Shown here piece by piece: positions 8,908 through 18,559 of a stretch of DNA of 32,879 bases. Where the stretch lies: positions 1 through 32,879 of the forward strand of contig JALOCA010000035.1 of the NCBI GenBank assembly GCA_023227965.1. The letters are read 5' to 3'. The position numbers were made by a program, and so were the translations under genes. The notes beneath the pieces were generated by a model that had not been told where the DNA came from, did not search any database, and worked only from the letters and a program-made list of their open reading frames with translations. Position 1 is the stretch's first letter; every line of letters begins with the position of its first letter. This DNA is from Lentimicrobiaceae bacterium (GTDB taxonomy: Bacteria > Bacteroidota > Bacteroidia > Bacteroidales > JALOCA01).

Positions 8908-9234
8908 TTATACTATTATAGTTTATATACAGAAGTATTGCTAAATTACAATCAAATTCAATTAAAATGCACATAAAAGTTATAAAATCTGTAAATTGTA
9001 TAAATCATTCGTTCAAATTGAAATATATTTCGGCAAATGGGAAATACATACACACAGTTAATTTTTTAAGAAAAGATTATCCATAAAACATTAATTTTTG
9101 ATCTCCTGACGAAGATAAAAAATTCTTTCCTATGAATATTAAAATATCGTATAATATATATTATGTTAAATAATATATATACAAAAAAGAGGATATAAGC
9201 TAAATTGCTCTGTATCCTCTCCCTTTTGTAGTAT
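8908..9234. other. Non-coding gap between the sensor kinase and the TPR gene
   Basis: This AT-rich gap of 327 bp holds the 5' region of the kinase operon on the left and the terminator of the TPR gene on the right. An all-AT inverted repeat is visible: arms 9154-9163 and 9171-9180 with a 7-nt loop. I found no perfect Bacteroidota promoter for the kinase and no overlooked reading frame. Confidence 0.6.
9181..9220 (-). terminator. Rho-independent terminator of the gyrA-TPR unit
   Basis: Read on the minus strand, AGAGGATA (9220-9213) pairs with TATCCTCT (9195-9188) in an 8 bp stem and is followed by a run of five T residues. It lies 15 bp after the TPR stop codon. Confidence 0.7.
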
Positions 9235-10383
9235 TTATTTTTTTATTTCCTCTATTTTAGCATTTATCACTTTTAGCTTATCATAAATCTGTAAGCGGGT
9301 ATAAATTTCTTTTAAAGAAATAAGTGTATTCTTATCGTTGGGCTGCATTTCAAGAGCTTTTTCAAGGTACGGAATAGACATTCTAAGGAAACTATCTGCT
9401 TTTATTTTTTCTGCTTCATATTTTTGGGTTTCTTCAAAGGGAAGTTTGTTTGCAGCCTCTAAAATTTCAGAAGCTTTATTCACATACAATGCACCAATAT
9501 TATAAATAGGATCAAAATAGTCTGGTTTTAATTCTATTGCCTTTTTATATGCTATTTCAGCCGAATCTATGTTGTGTTCCGTATCATATATGGTACCATA
9601 TGCAAACCAGATAGTTGAATTATTGGGGTCTTTTTCGATAGCAACCTTAAGATTTTTTTTGGCTTTTGCATTTTGATTAGTACCAAGGTAAATATTCGTT
9701 TCTGCAATTATTAGGTCAAAATCATTTTGGAAAAGTTCTTTTCCATCTTTAATCACCGCCAAACCTTCATCAGGGTTATTTTTTTTCATGTATAAATTGG
9801 CAAGCGAGGAATAAATCATTGGTTTTTTATATTTTATGCTTCTCAAAAATTGGTAATATTCTATTGCCTTATCAATATTTCCTCCGAGTTCCGAACAAAG
9901 AGCTGCACTAAAGTAAGATAAGGTATCAGTATTGCCATAGGTTTTATTTACGTTGATAGCTTCTTCAAATTGTTTTTGCGCGTCAGAGAAGGCGGAATTG
10001 TTATAATACTCCACCCCTTTATTAAAGAATTGTTCGCTCACAGCCATCATATTATTTATGATTTCTGAGTAGTATTCTTTTTTTGTATCTAATTCGAGTG
10101 CTTTTTTATAGGATTCATAAGCAATCTGTAAAGCATTGGGGGCTAAATTTTTATATGCAGGTAATGGACTGGTATGTATTTGTAAATAAATATTTCCACG
10201 ATAAAACCAGGTTTTGGGATCAAGAGCCGTAGCTTCGTTTGTAATACAAGGGTCTATATTGTCTTTAGCCTTGTCTAATTGTCCGTTTTTTAGATAATTA
10301 AATGCACTTGTGCGTTTTGCTTTTTGTGCATTTGCCATGGTAATAGATAGCACCACGATCAACAGAATTCCTATTTTTTTCAT
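9235..10383 (-). CDS. Exported tetratricopeptide-repeat protein
   Basis: 382-residue protein with an N-terminal signal peptide (MKKIGILLIVVLSITMANAQ, cleavage probably after AQ), so it is exported to the periplasm. The remainder is a helical solenoid of TPR-like units. The clearest are near residues 80-105, 120-150, 155-185 and 215-300, with WFAYGTIY and YDPIYNIGALY-like helix-A patterns. No catalytic motif is visible, so a scaffold or protein-interaction role is likely. It follows gyrA by 74 bp on the same strand, an arrangement I recall from other Bacteroidota, and is probably co-transcribed. Confidence 0.87.
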   Translation of the reverse strand: MKKIGILLIVVLSITMANAQKAKRTSAFNYLKNGQLDKAKDNIDPCITNEATALDPKTWFYRGNIYLQIHTSPLPAYKNLAPNALQIAYESYKKALELDTKKEYYSEIINNMMAVSEQFFNKGVEYYNNSAFSDAQKQFEEAINVNKTYGNTDTLSYFSAALCSELGGNIDKAIEYYQFLRSIKYKKPMIYSSLANLYMKKNNPDEGLAVIKDGKELFQNDFDLIIAETNIYLGTNQNAKAKKNLKVAIEKDPNNSTIWFAYGTIYDTEHNIDSAEIAYKKAIELKPDYFDPIYNIGALYVNKASEILEAANKLPFEETQKYEAEKIKADSFLRMSIPYLEKALEMQPNDKNTLISLKEIYTRLQIYDKLKVINAKIEEIKK

Positions 10384-10457
10384 TTGGATAAAGATTTTAT
10401 TATAAAATGTTTACAAATTTTGTGCAAAAATAATAAAATGAATGAAAAAATTGCATT

Positions 10458-12995
10458 TTACATATTATTATTGTCAATAGAAGTTATAGTTAAATCAGAA
10501 TCAATTACAGGCTCTGAATCACTACCTTCCAATAATATTTCATTTTGTTCTTCTTCATCTATTTCCACTTTTGCCACAGAAGCAATAGCATCTCCATCGC
10601 GCAAATTGATAAGCCTGACTCCCTGGGTGGCTCTGCCCATGATGCGTAAGTTTGCTACTGCCAATCGTATAATAATTCCTGATTTATTAATAATCATCAG
10701 GTCGTCATTATCGGTTACGTTTTTTATGGAAATCAAAGCACCGGTTTTATCCGTAATACTAATAGTTTTCACTCCTTTGCCGCCACGGTTGGTTACCCTG
10801 TAATCGTCAAGATTAGAGCGTTTTCCATAACCATTTTCCGAAACAACAAGGATGTCATATTTTTCGCCCTCTAAGCAAATTAATCCAATCACTTCATCCT
10901 GGGCATTTGCAAGGGTTACCCCTCTTACCCCTGTGGCATTCCTTCCCATAGGTCTTACCGTTTTTTCATTAAAACGGATGGCTCTGCCTGAGCGTAATGC
11001 CATGATGACTTCGTTTGCGCCATCTGTAAGTTTTGCTTGTAATAATTGGTCGCCTTCATTAACATTGATGGCTATTATTCCATTTTGACGAGGACGTGAA
11101 TATGCTTCAAGAGAAGTTTTTTTGATAACTCCTTTTTTCGTGGCAAGGATGATATAATTGTTGTTAACGTAGTCATCTTCACTGAGGTTTTTAACATTGA
11201 TGAATGCCCTTACTTTGTCATCTGGGTCTATGTTTATGAGATTCTGGATAGCTCTTCCCTTGGATGTTTTAGCACCTTCTGGAATTTCGAAAACCCTGAG
11301 CCAAAAACATTTACCTTTCTCGGTAAAAAATAACATATAATTGTGCATAGATGCAACATACATGTATTCAACGAAATCTTCGTCCCTGATTTCGCTACCT
11401 TTGGCTCCTATCCCACCCCTGTTTTGCCGGCGGTATTCAGACAATAAGGTGCGTTTGATGTAGCCCATATGCGAAATTGTAATTACAACGTTTTCATCTG
11501 CAATTGTATCTTCAATCCTAAAATCCCTTGCTGAATATACAATATCAGTTTTGGGCTCATCACCGTATTTTTCTTTTATTTCAAGAAGCTCTTTTTTAAT
11601 GATATCCATGCGTAAACTTTCATCTGCAAGTACTTGCTGGAGGTATTCAATTTGTTGCAATAATTCCTGATATTCTTCTTTTATTTTGTCTCTTTCAAGT
11701 CCAGTTAAACGTTGGAGGCGCATTTCGAGAATTGCTTTTGCCTGAATTTCTGATAATTCGAAATTCAATATTAATCCTGATTTGGCATCTTCCGGAGTTT
11801 GACTGGCTCTGATAAGGGCAATTACAGCATCCAGATGGTCAAGAGCTATAAGCAGCCCTTCAAGTATATGGGCTCTTTTTTGCGCTTCGCTCAACTCGTA
11901 TTTGGTACGCCGTACTACCACTTCATGCCTATGTTCCACAAAATGAATAATCAGATCTTTCAGATTCAGTTGTATAGGTTTTCCTTTTACGAGCGCAATG
12001 TTATTTACACTAAAACTGGTTTGTAATGGAGTAAATTGGTATAATTTATTTAACACTACGTTAGTTATAGCATCCTTTTTTAGTTCATACACTATACGCA
12101 TGCCTGTCCTATCTGATTCGTCCCTGATATCAACAATACCTTCAATTTTTTTATCATTGACCAAGTCGGCAGTTTTTTTAATCATTTCTGCTTTATTCAC
12201 CTGGTAAGGGATGGACGTAACTATGAGAGAATCTCTGCCATTTTTATCCGATTCTATTTTGCTTTCTCCACGTAAAATGATGCGTCCTCTTCCTGTTTCA
12301 TAGGCTTCTTTAACGCCATCGTAACCATAAATGATACCGCCTGTTGGGAAATCGGGAGCTTTGATATATTTCATCAATTCGGGTATTGTAATTTCCCGGT
12401 TATCAATGTAAGCAATGATACCATCCACAACTTCTTTTAGGTTGTGGGGAGGCATGTTGGTAGCCATACCTACAGCAATTCCCGATGATCCGTTTATGAG
12501 AAGGTTGGGAATTTTTGAAGGCAGTACGGTGGGTTCCTTCAAGGAATCATCAAAATTTAATTTAAAATCAACGGTTTCTTTTTCAAGGTCATCAAGAAGT
12601 TCTTCTGCAATTTTTTTAAGGCGAGCCTCGGTATAACGCATTGCCGCAGGGTTATCACCGTCAATAGAACCAAAATTTCCCTGTCCGTCAACCAATGGAT
12701 AGCGCAATGACCAATCCTGAGCCATACGTACCATGGTATCGTAAACGGAAGAATCACCATGGGGATGGTATTTACCTAATACCTCCCCTACTATACGTGC
12801 CGATTTCTTATACGAACGATTTGACAGTACTCCCAGTTCATACATTCCGTACAATACTCTGCGATGTACAGGTTTTAACCCGTCTCTTACATCAGGTAAA
12901 GCTCTTGATACTATCACCGACATTGAATAATCAATGTAAGCACTCTTCATTTGGTTTTCAATATTTACCTGAATGATTTTTCCACCTTCTTCCAT
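10458..12995 (-). CDS. gyrA: DNA gyrase subunit A
   Basis: Breakage-reunion subunit of the type IIA topoisomerase that introduces negative supercoils; partner of GyrB. Length 845 aa is typical. Catalytic Tyr121 lies in AAMRYTEARL. The quinolone-determining region reads HPHGDSSVYDTM with Ser82 and Asp86 at the positions equivalent to E. coli Ser83 and Asp87, so neither common resistance substitution is present. The coiled-coil tower and C-terminal beta-pinwheel follow; the GyrA box appears as QNRGGIGAKG and a related repeat as NRGGKGVKTI. The acidic C-terminal tail is also typical. The start ATG gives MEEGGKIIQVNIEN, as in other Bacteroidota. Transcribed divergently from clpC. Confidence 0.98.
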   Translation of the reverse strand: MEEGGKIIQVNIENQMKSAYIDYSMSVIVSRALPDVRDGLKPVHRRVLYGMYELGVLSNRSYKKSARIVGEVLGKYHPHGDSSVYDTMVRMAQDWSLRYPLVDGQGNFGSIDGDNPAAMRYTEARLKKIAEELLDDLEKETVDFKLNFDDSLKEPTVLPSKIPNLLINGSSGIAVGMATNMPPHNLKEVVDGIIAYIDNREITIPELMKYIKAPDFPTGGIIYGYDGVKEAYETGRGRIILRGESKIESDKNGRDSLIVTSIPYQVNKAEMIKKTADLVNDKKIEGIVDIRDESDRTGMRIVYELKKDAITNVVLNKLYQFTPLQTSFSVNNIALVKGKPIQLNLKDLIIHFVEHRHEVVVRRTKYELSEAQKRAHILEGLLIALDHLDAVIALIRASQTPEDAKSGLILNFELSEIQAKAILEMRLQRLTGLERDKIKEEYQELLQQIEYLQQVLADESLRMDIIKKELLEIKEKYGDEPKTDIVYSARDFRIEDTIADENVVITISHMGYIKRTLLSEYRRQNRGGIGAKGSEIRDEDFVEYMYVASMHNYMLFFTEKGKCFWLRVFEIPEGAKTSKGRAIQNLINIDPDDKVRAFINVKNLSEDDYVNNNYIILATKKGVIKKTSLEAYSRPRQNGIIAINVNEGDQLLQAKLTDGANEVIMALRSGRAIRFNEKTVRPMGRNATGVRGVTLANAQDEVIGLICLEGEKYDILVVSENGYGKRSNLDDYRVTNRGGKGVKTISITDKTGALISIKNVTDNDDLMIINKSGIIIRLAVANLRIMGRATQGVRLINLRDGDAIASVAKVEIDEEEQNEILLEGSDSEPVIDSDLTITSIDNNNM

Positions 12996-13303
12996 GAGAA
13001 ATTATAAAATTAAAGCAATCAATATTAAATAGTTATTTACAGTCCGTATATTTTACGAAAGTACAAATTTTTTTGTTATACCCCGTAGTTTATTCAGCAG
13101 ATTACTAACACCAAAATGTTGAAAATTATTGTAAGTCATCATTTTTAATGTTTTATACCTGCTTTATTTTTGTAAACTATAATAAACAGATACTTTTATC
13201 GTAAAACATATATAGTAAAAACCGGGGAGAAATTAAATAGCCTAACTTTGCACTTTAAAACTTTACCGGGAATAACTTGTTATTTTAATGTAAACTAAAA
13301 ACC
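12996..13303. other. Divergent regulatory region between gyrA and clpC
   Basis: This 308 bp AT-rich region separates two divergent genes and should contain both promoters. Rightward, TAACTTTG at 13243-13250 is a good -7 element for clpC. Leftward, the minus strand shows TACTTTCG (13055-13062 region), one mismatch from the consensus, as a weak candidate for gyrA. No coding frame or hairpin stood out. Confidence 0.5.
13243..13250 (+). promoter_or_regulatory. Candidate -7 element for clpC
   Basis: TAACTTTG followed by C matches TAnnTTTG exactly, 53 bp before the clpC ATG. No TTTG is found at the expected -33 distance, so another factor may assist or the upstream element may be degenerate. Confidence 0.45.
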
Positions 13304-15865
13304 ATGGAAGCTAAATTTTCTCCAAAAGTCAAAGATATACTGATATATAGTAAAGAAGAAGCTTTACGACTGGGTAATGATGCCATAGGGGTTGAACATT
13401 TCATGCTGGGAATTATCAGAAACGGCGAAGGAATTGCTGTTCAATTGCTCAATTATTTAGGTGTGGACCTCGTTGATATTCGAAAAAAAATAGAAAAAAC
13501 CATTTCTGCGAACAGTTTGCCCGGAGCAAAAAATACCGACGACCTTTCGCTGGTAAAACAAGCTGAACGTATTCTGAAACTTACTTTTCTTGAAGCCAAG
13601 CTTTTTAATAGCGAGCTTATTGATACTGAACATCTACTTCTTGCTATTTTAAAAAATGGTGACAATCTTGTATCTAAGTTGATGCAAAAAGAAGGCATCA
13701 CTTACGAAACCGTAAAAAACGAGTTGAAAACTTTTTCTATAGAACCAAAAACGCCGGGAGACATTATTTCCCGGTCTGAGTTTCCTAAAGAAGGACCCGC
13801 AGAAGAAGATCCGGAAGAAGGTGAAAAAAATCCTTTAACATTTCGTAAACCAGGAGATTCAAAGTCGAAAACCCCTGTTCTTGATAACTTTGGCAGAGAC
13901 ATCACCCGTGCTGCCGAAGAAAATCGTCTTGACCCAATAGTAGGACGCGAAAAAGAGTTGGAACGGATAGCCCAGATACTTAGTAGGCGGAAAAAAAATA
14001 ACCCCATTCTTATAGGCGAACCCGGTGTAGGAAAATCAGCCATTGCCGAAGGGTTAGCTCTGCGGATAGTACAACGCAAAGTATCACGGGCACTGTTTAA
14101 TAAAAGAATTTATTCTCTCGACTTGGCTTCGCTGGTTGCCGGAACCAAATATCGTGGACAATTTGAAGAAAGGATGAAAGCCGTACTCAATGAATTGGAG
14201 AAAAATCGCGATATCATCCTGTTTATTGACGAAATACACACTATTGTTGGCGCCGGTAATGCTTCAGGTTCGCTCGACGCTTCCAATATTTTTAAGCCAG
14301 CACTTTCAAGAGGTGAAATTCAATGCATTGGAGCTACCACATTAGACGAATACCGGCAATATATTGAAAAAGATGGCGCTCTGGAACGTCGTTTCCAGAA
14401 AATTCTGGTTGACCCCACTTCGCCCGAGGAAACCATCGAAATTCTTCAAAATATAAAAGAAAAATATGAAGACCACCATTTGGTTACTTATACAGACGAA
14501 GCTATTAAAGCATGCGTAACATTAACCAATAGGTATATGACTGACAGATACTTACCTGATAAAGCCATTGATGCGTTAGATGAAGCTGGTTCGCGTGTAC
14601 ATATTACTAATATTAACGTTCCTTCTGAAATCATTGAGGTAGAAAACCGCATTGATGAAGTACAGAAAAATAAAACATTGGCTATCAATAGCCAAAAATT
14701 TGAAGAAGCAGCTAAATTTCGTGATATCGAAAGAAAACTACAGTCGGAGCTTGAATCAGCCAAAAAAAGATGGGAAGAAACATCCCGTATCAACCGGGAA
14801 ATTGTTTCTGAAGATAATGTAGCGGAAGTAGTTTCAATGATGACAGGCATACCTATTCACAAGATTGCCCGAAACGAAAGCGAAAAACTTATTCACATGG
14901 AAGAAGAACTTGCAAACTCCGTTATAGGACAAGCAGACGCCATTAAAAAGGTAGTAAAAGCAATCAGACGCAACAGAGCCGGATTAAAAGATCCAAACAA
15001 ACCTATAGGAACTTTTATATTTTTAGGACCCACCGGCGTGGGGAAAACCCATCTCGCCAAAATATTGTCTCAATACCTTTTTGATACGAAAGAAGTTCTC
15101 ATTCGCATTGATATGAGTGAATACATGGAAAAATTTGCTGTTTCGAGACTGATAGGAGCTCCTCCGGGTTATGTGGGCTATGAAGAAGGAGGACAACTGA
15201 CAGAAAAAGTAAGGCGTAAACCCTATTCTATTGTTTTGCTGGACGAAATTGAAAAAGCACATCCTGATATTTTTCACCTTTTGCTTCAGGTTTTTGATGA
15301 TGGCATACTTACCGATAGCTTAGGAAGAAAGGTGGACTTTAAAAATACCATCCTCATCATGACTTCTAATATTGGTTCCCGGCAACTTAAAGATTTCGGA
15401 CAGGGGGTTGGATTTTCTACTCAGGCAAAAATTTCAGGAAGTGTCGGCTATACGCAAAGTGTTATTGAAAATGCTTTACGTAAAACCTTTGCTCCTGAAT
15501 TTATCAACCGGATTGATGATGTAATAATTTTTGAATCGCTCGAAAGGGACGATATACATAAAATTATTGATATTGAATTGTCTCACCTGTTTAAAAGAGT
15601 ACAGTCCCTTGGATTTCAAATGGAAGTTTCAATCAGGGCAAAAGATTATATCCTTGAAAAAGGTTGGGATGCTCAGTTTGGAGCCCGTCCTCTGAAAAGG
15701 GCAATTCAGAAATATGTGGAAGATGTTTTGGCTGAAGAAATAATCAATACCAAACTTTCGCCCGGGGATACAATAATCATTGATTATAATGAAGAAAAAG
15801 CGGATATGGTAATTTCAGTAGTCCCTTCTCCGGTAAATGAAACGCTCAGCACAAAAGAAGATTAA
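13304..15865 (+). CDS. clpC: ClpC-type AAA+ unfoldase of the Clp protease
   Basis: Class I Hsp100 unfoldase that feeds substrates to ClpP. The protein has 853 aa. Two N-terminal Clp repeats cover about residues 1-145. AAA+ domain 1 has Walker A GEPGVGKSA (about 238-246) and Walker B ILFIDEIHT. The middle domain holds the UVR-like segment FEEAAKFRDIERKL (about 463-476), which marks it as ClpC rather than ClpA or ClpB. AAA+ domain 2 has GPTGVGKTH (about 575-583) and VLLDEIEKAHPDIF. The VGF tripeptide near residue 702 is the ClpP-docking loop. It is monocistronic and ends 22 bp from a convergent TPR lipoprotein gene. No mcsA/mcsB neighbours are present. Confidence 0.97.
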   Translation: MEAKFSPKVKDILIYSKEEALRLGNDAIGVEHFMLGIIRNGEGIAVQLLNYLGVDLVDIRKKIEKTISANSLPGAKNTDDLSLVKQAERILKLTFLEAKLFNSELIDTEHLLLAILKNGDNLVSKLMQKEGITYETVKNELKTFSIEPKTPGDIISRSEFPKEGPAEEDPEEGEKNPLTFRKPGDSKSKTPVLDNFGRDITRAAEENRLDPIVGREKELERIAQILSRRKKNNPILIGEPGVGKSAIAEGLALRIVQRKVSRALFNKRIYSLDLASLVAGTKYRGQFEERMKAVLNELEKNRDIILFIDEIHTIVGAGNASGSLDASNIFKPALSRGEIQCIGATTLDEYRQYIEKDGALERRFQKILVDPTSPEETIEILQNIKEKYEDHHLVTYTDEAIKACVTLTNRYMTDRYLPDKAIDALDEAGSRVHITNINVPSEIIEVENRIDEVQKNKTLAINSQKFEEAAKFRDIERKLQSELESAKKRWEETSRINREIVSEDNVAEVVSMMTGIPIHKIARNESEKLIHMEEELANSVIGQADAIKKVVKAIRRNRAGLKDPNKPIGTFIFLGPTGVGKTHLAKILSQYLFDTKEVLIRIDMSEYMEKFAVSRLIGAPPGYVGYEEGGQLTEKVRRKPYSIVLLDEIEKAHPDIFHLLLQVFDDGILTDSLGRKVDFKNTILIMTSNIGSRQLKDFGQGVGFSTQAKISGSVGYTQSVIENALRKTFAPEFINRIDDVIIFESLERDDIHKIIDIELSHLFKRVQSLGFQMEVSIRAKDYILEKGWDAQFGARPLKRAIQKYVEDVLAEEIINTKLSPGDTIIIDYNEEKADMVISVVPSPVNETLSTKED

Positions 15866-15887
15866 ATTTGTTAATGGAGTTTCCCTA

Positions 15888-16931
15888 CTACTTGTTTTTC
15901 TGTAATTCATCAAGCCTGTTTAATCCCTGAATGGCATTAGAATAGTTAATCTCAATTTTTAATGCTTCTTCATAAGCTTTTCGTGCATTGGGATAGTTCC
16001 CTATGAGTTCGTTTGCATAACCTTTGTTAAACCAAGCTTCGTAATACTTCGGATCCTTCTGGATGGCTTTGTCGAAATAGGTTATAGCTTCAGAAAAATT
16101 AATTAAATATACGAGGTTAATATATCCAATATTGAAATAGGCGTATTTGTAATTGGGATCAATGGCAATAATACGTTTATATGCATCAATAGCCTTATTT
16201 TCCATACTATTTTCCTGGCAAAAAAATCCTTTAGCATATAGTGCTTCTATGCTTTGAGGGTTAATTCGCAGGGCATTGTCATAATAAGCAGGAGCCAGTT
16301 TACTTTTTTTCAAAGCAAATAAATCGCCTAACTGCATATATGCCTCAAAATGGTTTTGATCTTTTTCAACAGTAGTCTGATAATTTATTATGGCTTTGGA
16401 GGTATCGCCCGTTTCAAGAAACGCAAGCCCCTGAAGAAAAAAAGCTTCGGCATTATTTTTATCCATTGTATGGGCTTTATTTAAATAAATAAAAGCCTTG
16501 GAATATTCTTTAATAACAAGGTATAACCGGGCTATGCGCAACACCGGCATAATTTCCTGGGGGAATTTATCTATAGTATTTAATAATAAAGTATTAGCTT
16601 CTTTAGTTTTTCCACTCATCAAATAAATATCTGATAATAAAATATAATAATTCATTTTTTTATCAAAACCAATAGCTTTGTTTATATCATTTAAAGCTTC
16701 ATTAAATTTTTCATTTTTAAAGAAATATTCTGCTCTGAGATAATACAAATCCGGGTCGTTTGTTTTTTCATTAATTTGTTTGTTTAACTTTAAAAGTTCA
16801 GCAGGAGTTCCTTGTATTGTAGTATTTTTCGACTTATTGGAGTCGTTACAAGCTGAAATAATAATTAATGAAACACCAATTAAAAAAATGAGAAAAGTTT
16901 TATACAATACATTGGTTTTATAGAACGGCAT
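15888..16931 (-). CDS. TPR-repeat lipoprotein
   Basis: 347-residue envelope protein. The N-terminus has a basic-hydrophobic signal peptide ending in the lipobox IISAC, so Cys28 or so becomes the lipidated first residue after signal peptidase II. Most of the rest is about eight TPR units in tandem from residue 55 on, for example NAEAFFLQGLAFLETGD, HFEAYMQLGDLFALKK and YYEAWFNKGYANELIGN. A scaffold role at the membrane is likely; the partner is unknown. It follows recA by 52 bp on the same strand and may be the last gene of that unit. Confidence 0.9.
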   Translation of the reverse strand: MPFYKTNVLYKTFLIFLIGVSLIIISACNDSNKSKNTTIQGTPAELLKLNKQINEKTNDPDLYYLRAEYFFKNEKFNEALNDINKAIGFDKKMNYYILLSDIYLMSGKTKEANTLLLNTIDKFPQEIMPVLRIARLYLVIKEYSKAFIYLNKAHTMDKNNAEAFFLQGLAFLETGDTSKAIINYQTTVEKDQNHFEAYMQLGDLFALKKSKLAPAYYDNALRINPQSIEALYAKGFFCQENSMENKAIDAYKRIIAIDPNYKYAYFNIGYINLVYLINFSEAITYFDKAIQKDPKYYEAWFNKGYANELIGNYPNARKAYEEALKIEINYSNAIQGLNRLDELQKNK

Positions 16932-16983
16932 AGAAATAATAAATTTGCTTTATCTTAAAAATAATAGTTACAATATGTGGTTA

Positions 16984-17982
16984 CTAAATGGCTTTAAGAT
17001 TTTCTCTGATAATTTTTTCAAGTTCTTCGGCAAGTTCGGGGTTATCAAGTAGAAGTTTTTTTACGGAGTCTCTGCCCTGCCCCAGTTTAGTTTCGCCATA
17101 ACTGAACCACGAACCACTTTTTTTAATTACATTAAAATCAACCCCCAAGTCAATAATTTCTCCAATTTTAGAAATTCCTTCGCCAAAAATAATATCGAAT
17201 TCGGCAGTACGGAAAGGCGGGGCAACCTTGTTCTTTACCACTTTCACCCTTACCCGGTTTCCTACGGCATTATCTCCTTCTTTTAATTGCGTAACTTTCC
17301 TGATATCGAGACGAATCGAAGCATAAAATTTTAAAGCATTTCCGCCGGTTGTTGTTTCAGGATTACCAAACATCACTCCAATTTTTTCACGCAACTGATT
17401 AATGAAAATGCAACAACATCCTGTTTTGCTGATGGTTCCTGTAAGTTTTCTTAAAGCCTGCGACATGAGTCTTGCTTGTAATCCCATTTTGGAGTCACCC
17501 ATTTCTCCTTCAATTTCGCTTTTGGGCGTAAGAGCTGCAACAGAGTCAATTACAATAATATCAATAGCGCCCGAACGTATCAAGTTGTCGGCAATTTCAA
17601 GGGCTTGCTCGCCATTATCTGGCTGAGAAACAAGTAAGTTATCAATTTCAACGCCCAATTTTCCGGCATAAAACATGTCAAAAGCATGCTCAGCGTCAAT
17701 AAAAGCAGCAATTCCACCATTTTTTTGCGATTCAGCTATTGCATGCAGGGCAAGAGTAGTTTTTCCGGAAGATTCAGGACCGTAAATTTCGATGACCCTA
17801 CCCTTGGGCAAACCTCCAACTCCTAATGCAGTATCAAGGGCAATAGAACCTGAAGAAATACATTCCATGGCTTCTACTGCATTGTCGCCAAGTTTCATGA
17901 TAGTACCTTTTCCATAAGTCTTTTCAAGTTTATCGAGGGTAAGTTGTAGTGCTTTTAGTTTTTCGCTGTTAGCTTCTGCCAT
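16984..17982 (-). CDS. recA: Recombinase RecA
   Basis: ATP-dependent strand-exchange protein for homologous recombination and SOS-type coprotease. The protein has 332 aa, slightly short because the acidic C-terminal tail is minimal. Walker A is GPESSGKTT (Gly68 to Thr76). The L1/L2 region is intact: EIEGEMGDSKMGLQARLMSQ and FGNPETTTGGNALKFYAS. The strand before FINQLREKIG reads KTGCCCIF with three consecutive Cys; two are common in Bacteroidota RecA as I recall, the third looks like a local variant. It lies 25 bp downstream of bcp on the same strand. No LexA-like box was recognised. Confidence 0.98.
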   Translation of the reverse strand: MAEANSEKLKALQLTLDKLEKTYGKGTIMKLGDNAVEAMECISSGSIALDTALGVGGLPKGRVIEIYGPESSGKTTLALHAIAESQKNGGIAAFIDAEHAFDMFYAGKLGVEIDNLLVSQPDNGEQALEIADNLIRSGAIDIIVIDSVAALTPKSEIEGEMGDSKMGLQARLMSQALRKLTGTISKTGCCCIFINQLREKIGVMFGNPETTTGGNALKFYASIRLDIRKVTQLKEGDNAVGNRVRVKVVKNKVAPPFRTAEFDIIFGEGISKIGEIIDLGVDFNVIKKSGSWFSYGETKLGQGRDSVKKLLLDNPELAEELEKIIRENLKAI

Positions 17983-18007
17983 ATTTTTTAATTTTTAGTT
18001 ATTAATC

Positions 18008-18475
18008 TTACTTTATTATCTCTAATTCTTTAACTATCTGTAACGCATGGTTTTTAGTATCCACTTTTGAAATAATACTTTCAATAAATCCGTTTTCTGA
18101 GATGATGAAAGTCGTTCGCAAAATTCCCTCATATTCTCTACCCATAAATTTCTTTTTTCCCCAAACACCATATGCCTTGCAAACGTCTTTACTGGCATCG
18201 GATAACAAGAGAAATGGAAGGGAATATTTTTGCGAAAATTTTTTATGGGAAACGATGTCATCAATACTTATTCCGATAATTATACAACCTTTTTCGTTAA
18301 GGGCACTATAATTATCCCTTAAACTGCAGGCTTCGGCTGTGCAACCTGGAGTATCATCCTTTGGATAAAAATAAAGAATAATTTTTTTCCCTGAAAACGT
18401 GCTTAATGAAACACTGTTACCATCATGGTCGTTCAAGGTAAATCCAGGAGCTTTATCGCCAATATTGAGTAGCAC
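18008..18475 (-). CDS. bcp: Thioredoxin-dependent peroxiredoxin, Bcp/PrxQ type
   Basis: Reduces hydrogen peroxide and organic hydroperoxides using thioredoxin; cytosolic. The protein has 155 aa, typical length. The peroxidatic Cys45 lies in KDDTPGCTAEAC and Cys50, five residues on, is the resolving cysteine of the atypical two-Cys PrxQ type. The start codon is GTG; it gives MLLNIGDKAPGF, which aligns with the family N-terminus, and no ATG fits better. The gene stands directly before recA (25 bp), linking peroxide defence and recombination repair in one transcript. Confidence 0.95.
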   Translation of the reverse strand: MLLNIGDKAPGFTLNDHDGNSVSLSTFSGKKIILYFYPKDDTPGCTAEACSLRDNYSALNEKGCIIIGISIDDIVSHKKFSQKYSLPFLLLSDASKDVCKAYGVWGKKKFMGREYEGILRTTFIISENGFIESIISKVDTKNHALQIVKELEIIK

Positions 18476-18559
18476 GAATATATATTTTGTACAAAATAAG
18501 GTATAAATATTTAGAAAAACAATTTTTTTATTTCAAATTGCTAATTGATTATCTGCACT

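Noticed and set aside
9154..9180. All-AT hairpin upstream of the TPR terminator as a regulatory RNA
   Set aside because: A stem of only A-T pairs is expected by chance in DNA this AT-rich, and a better terminator lies beside it.
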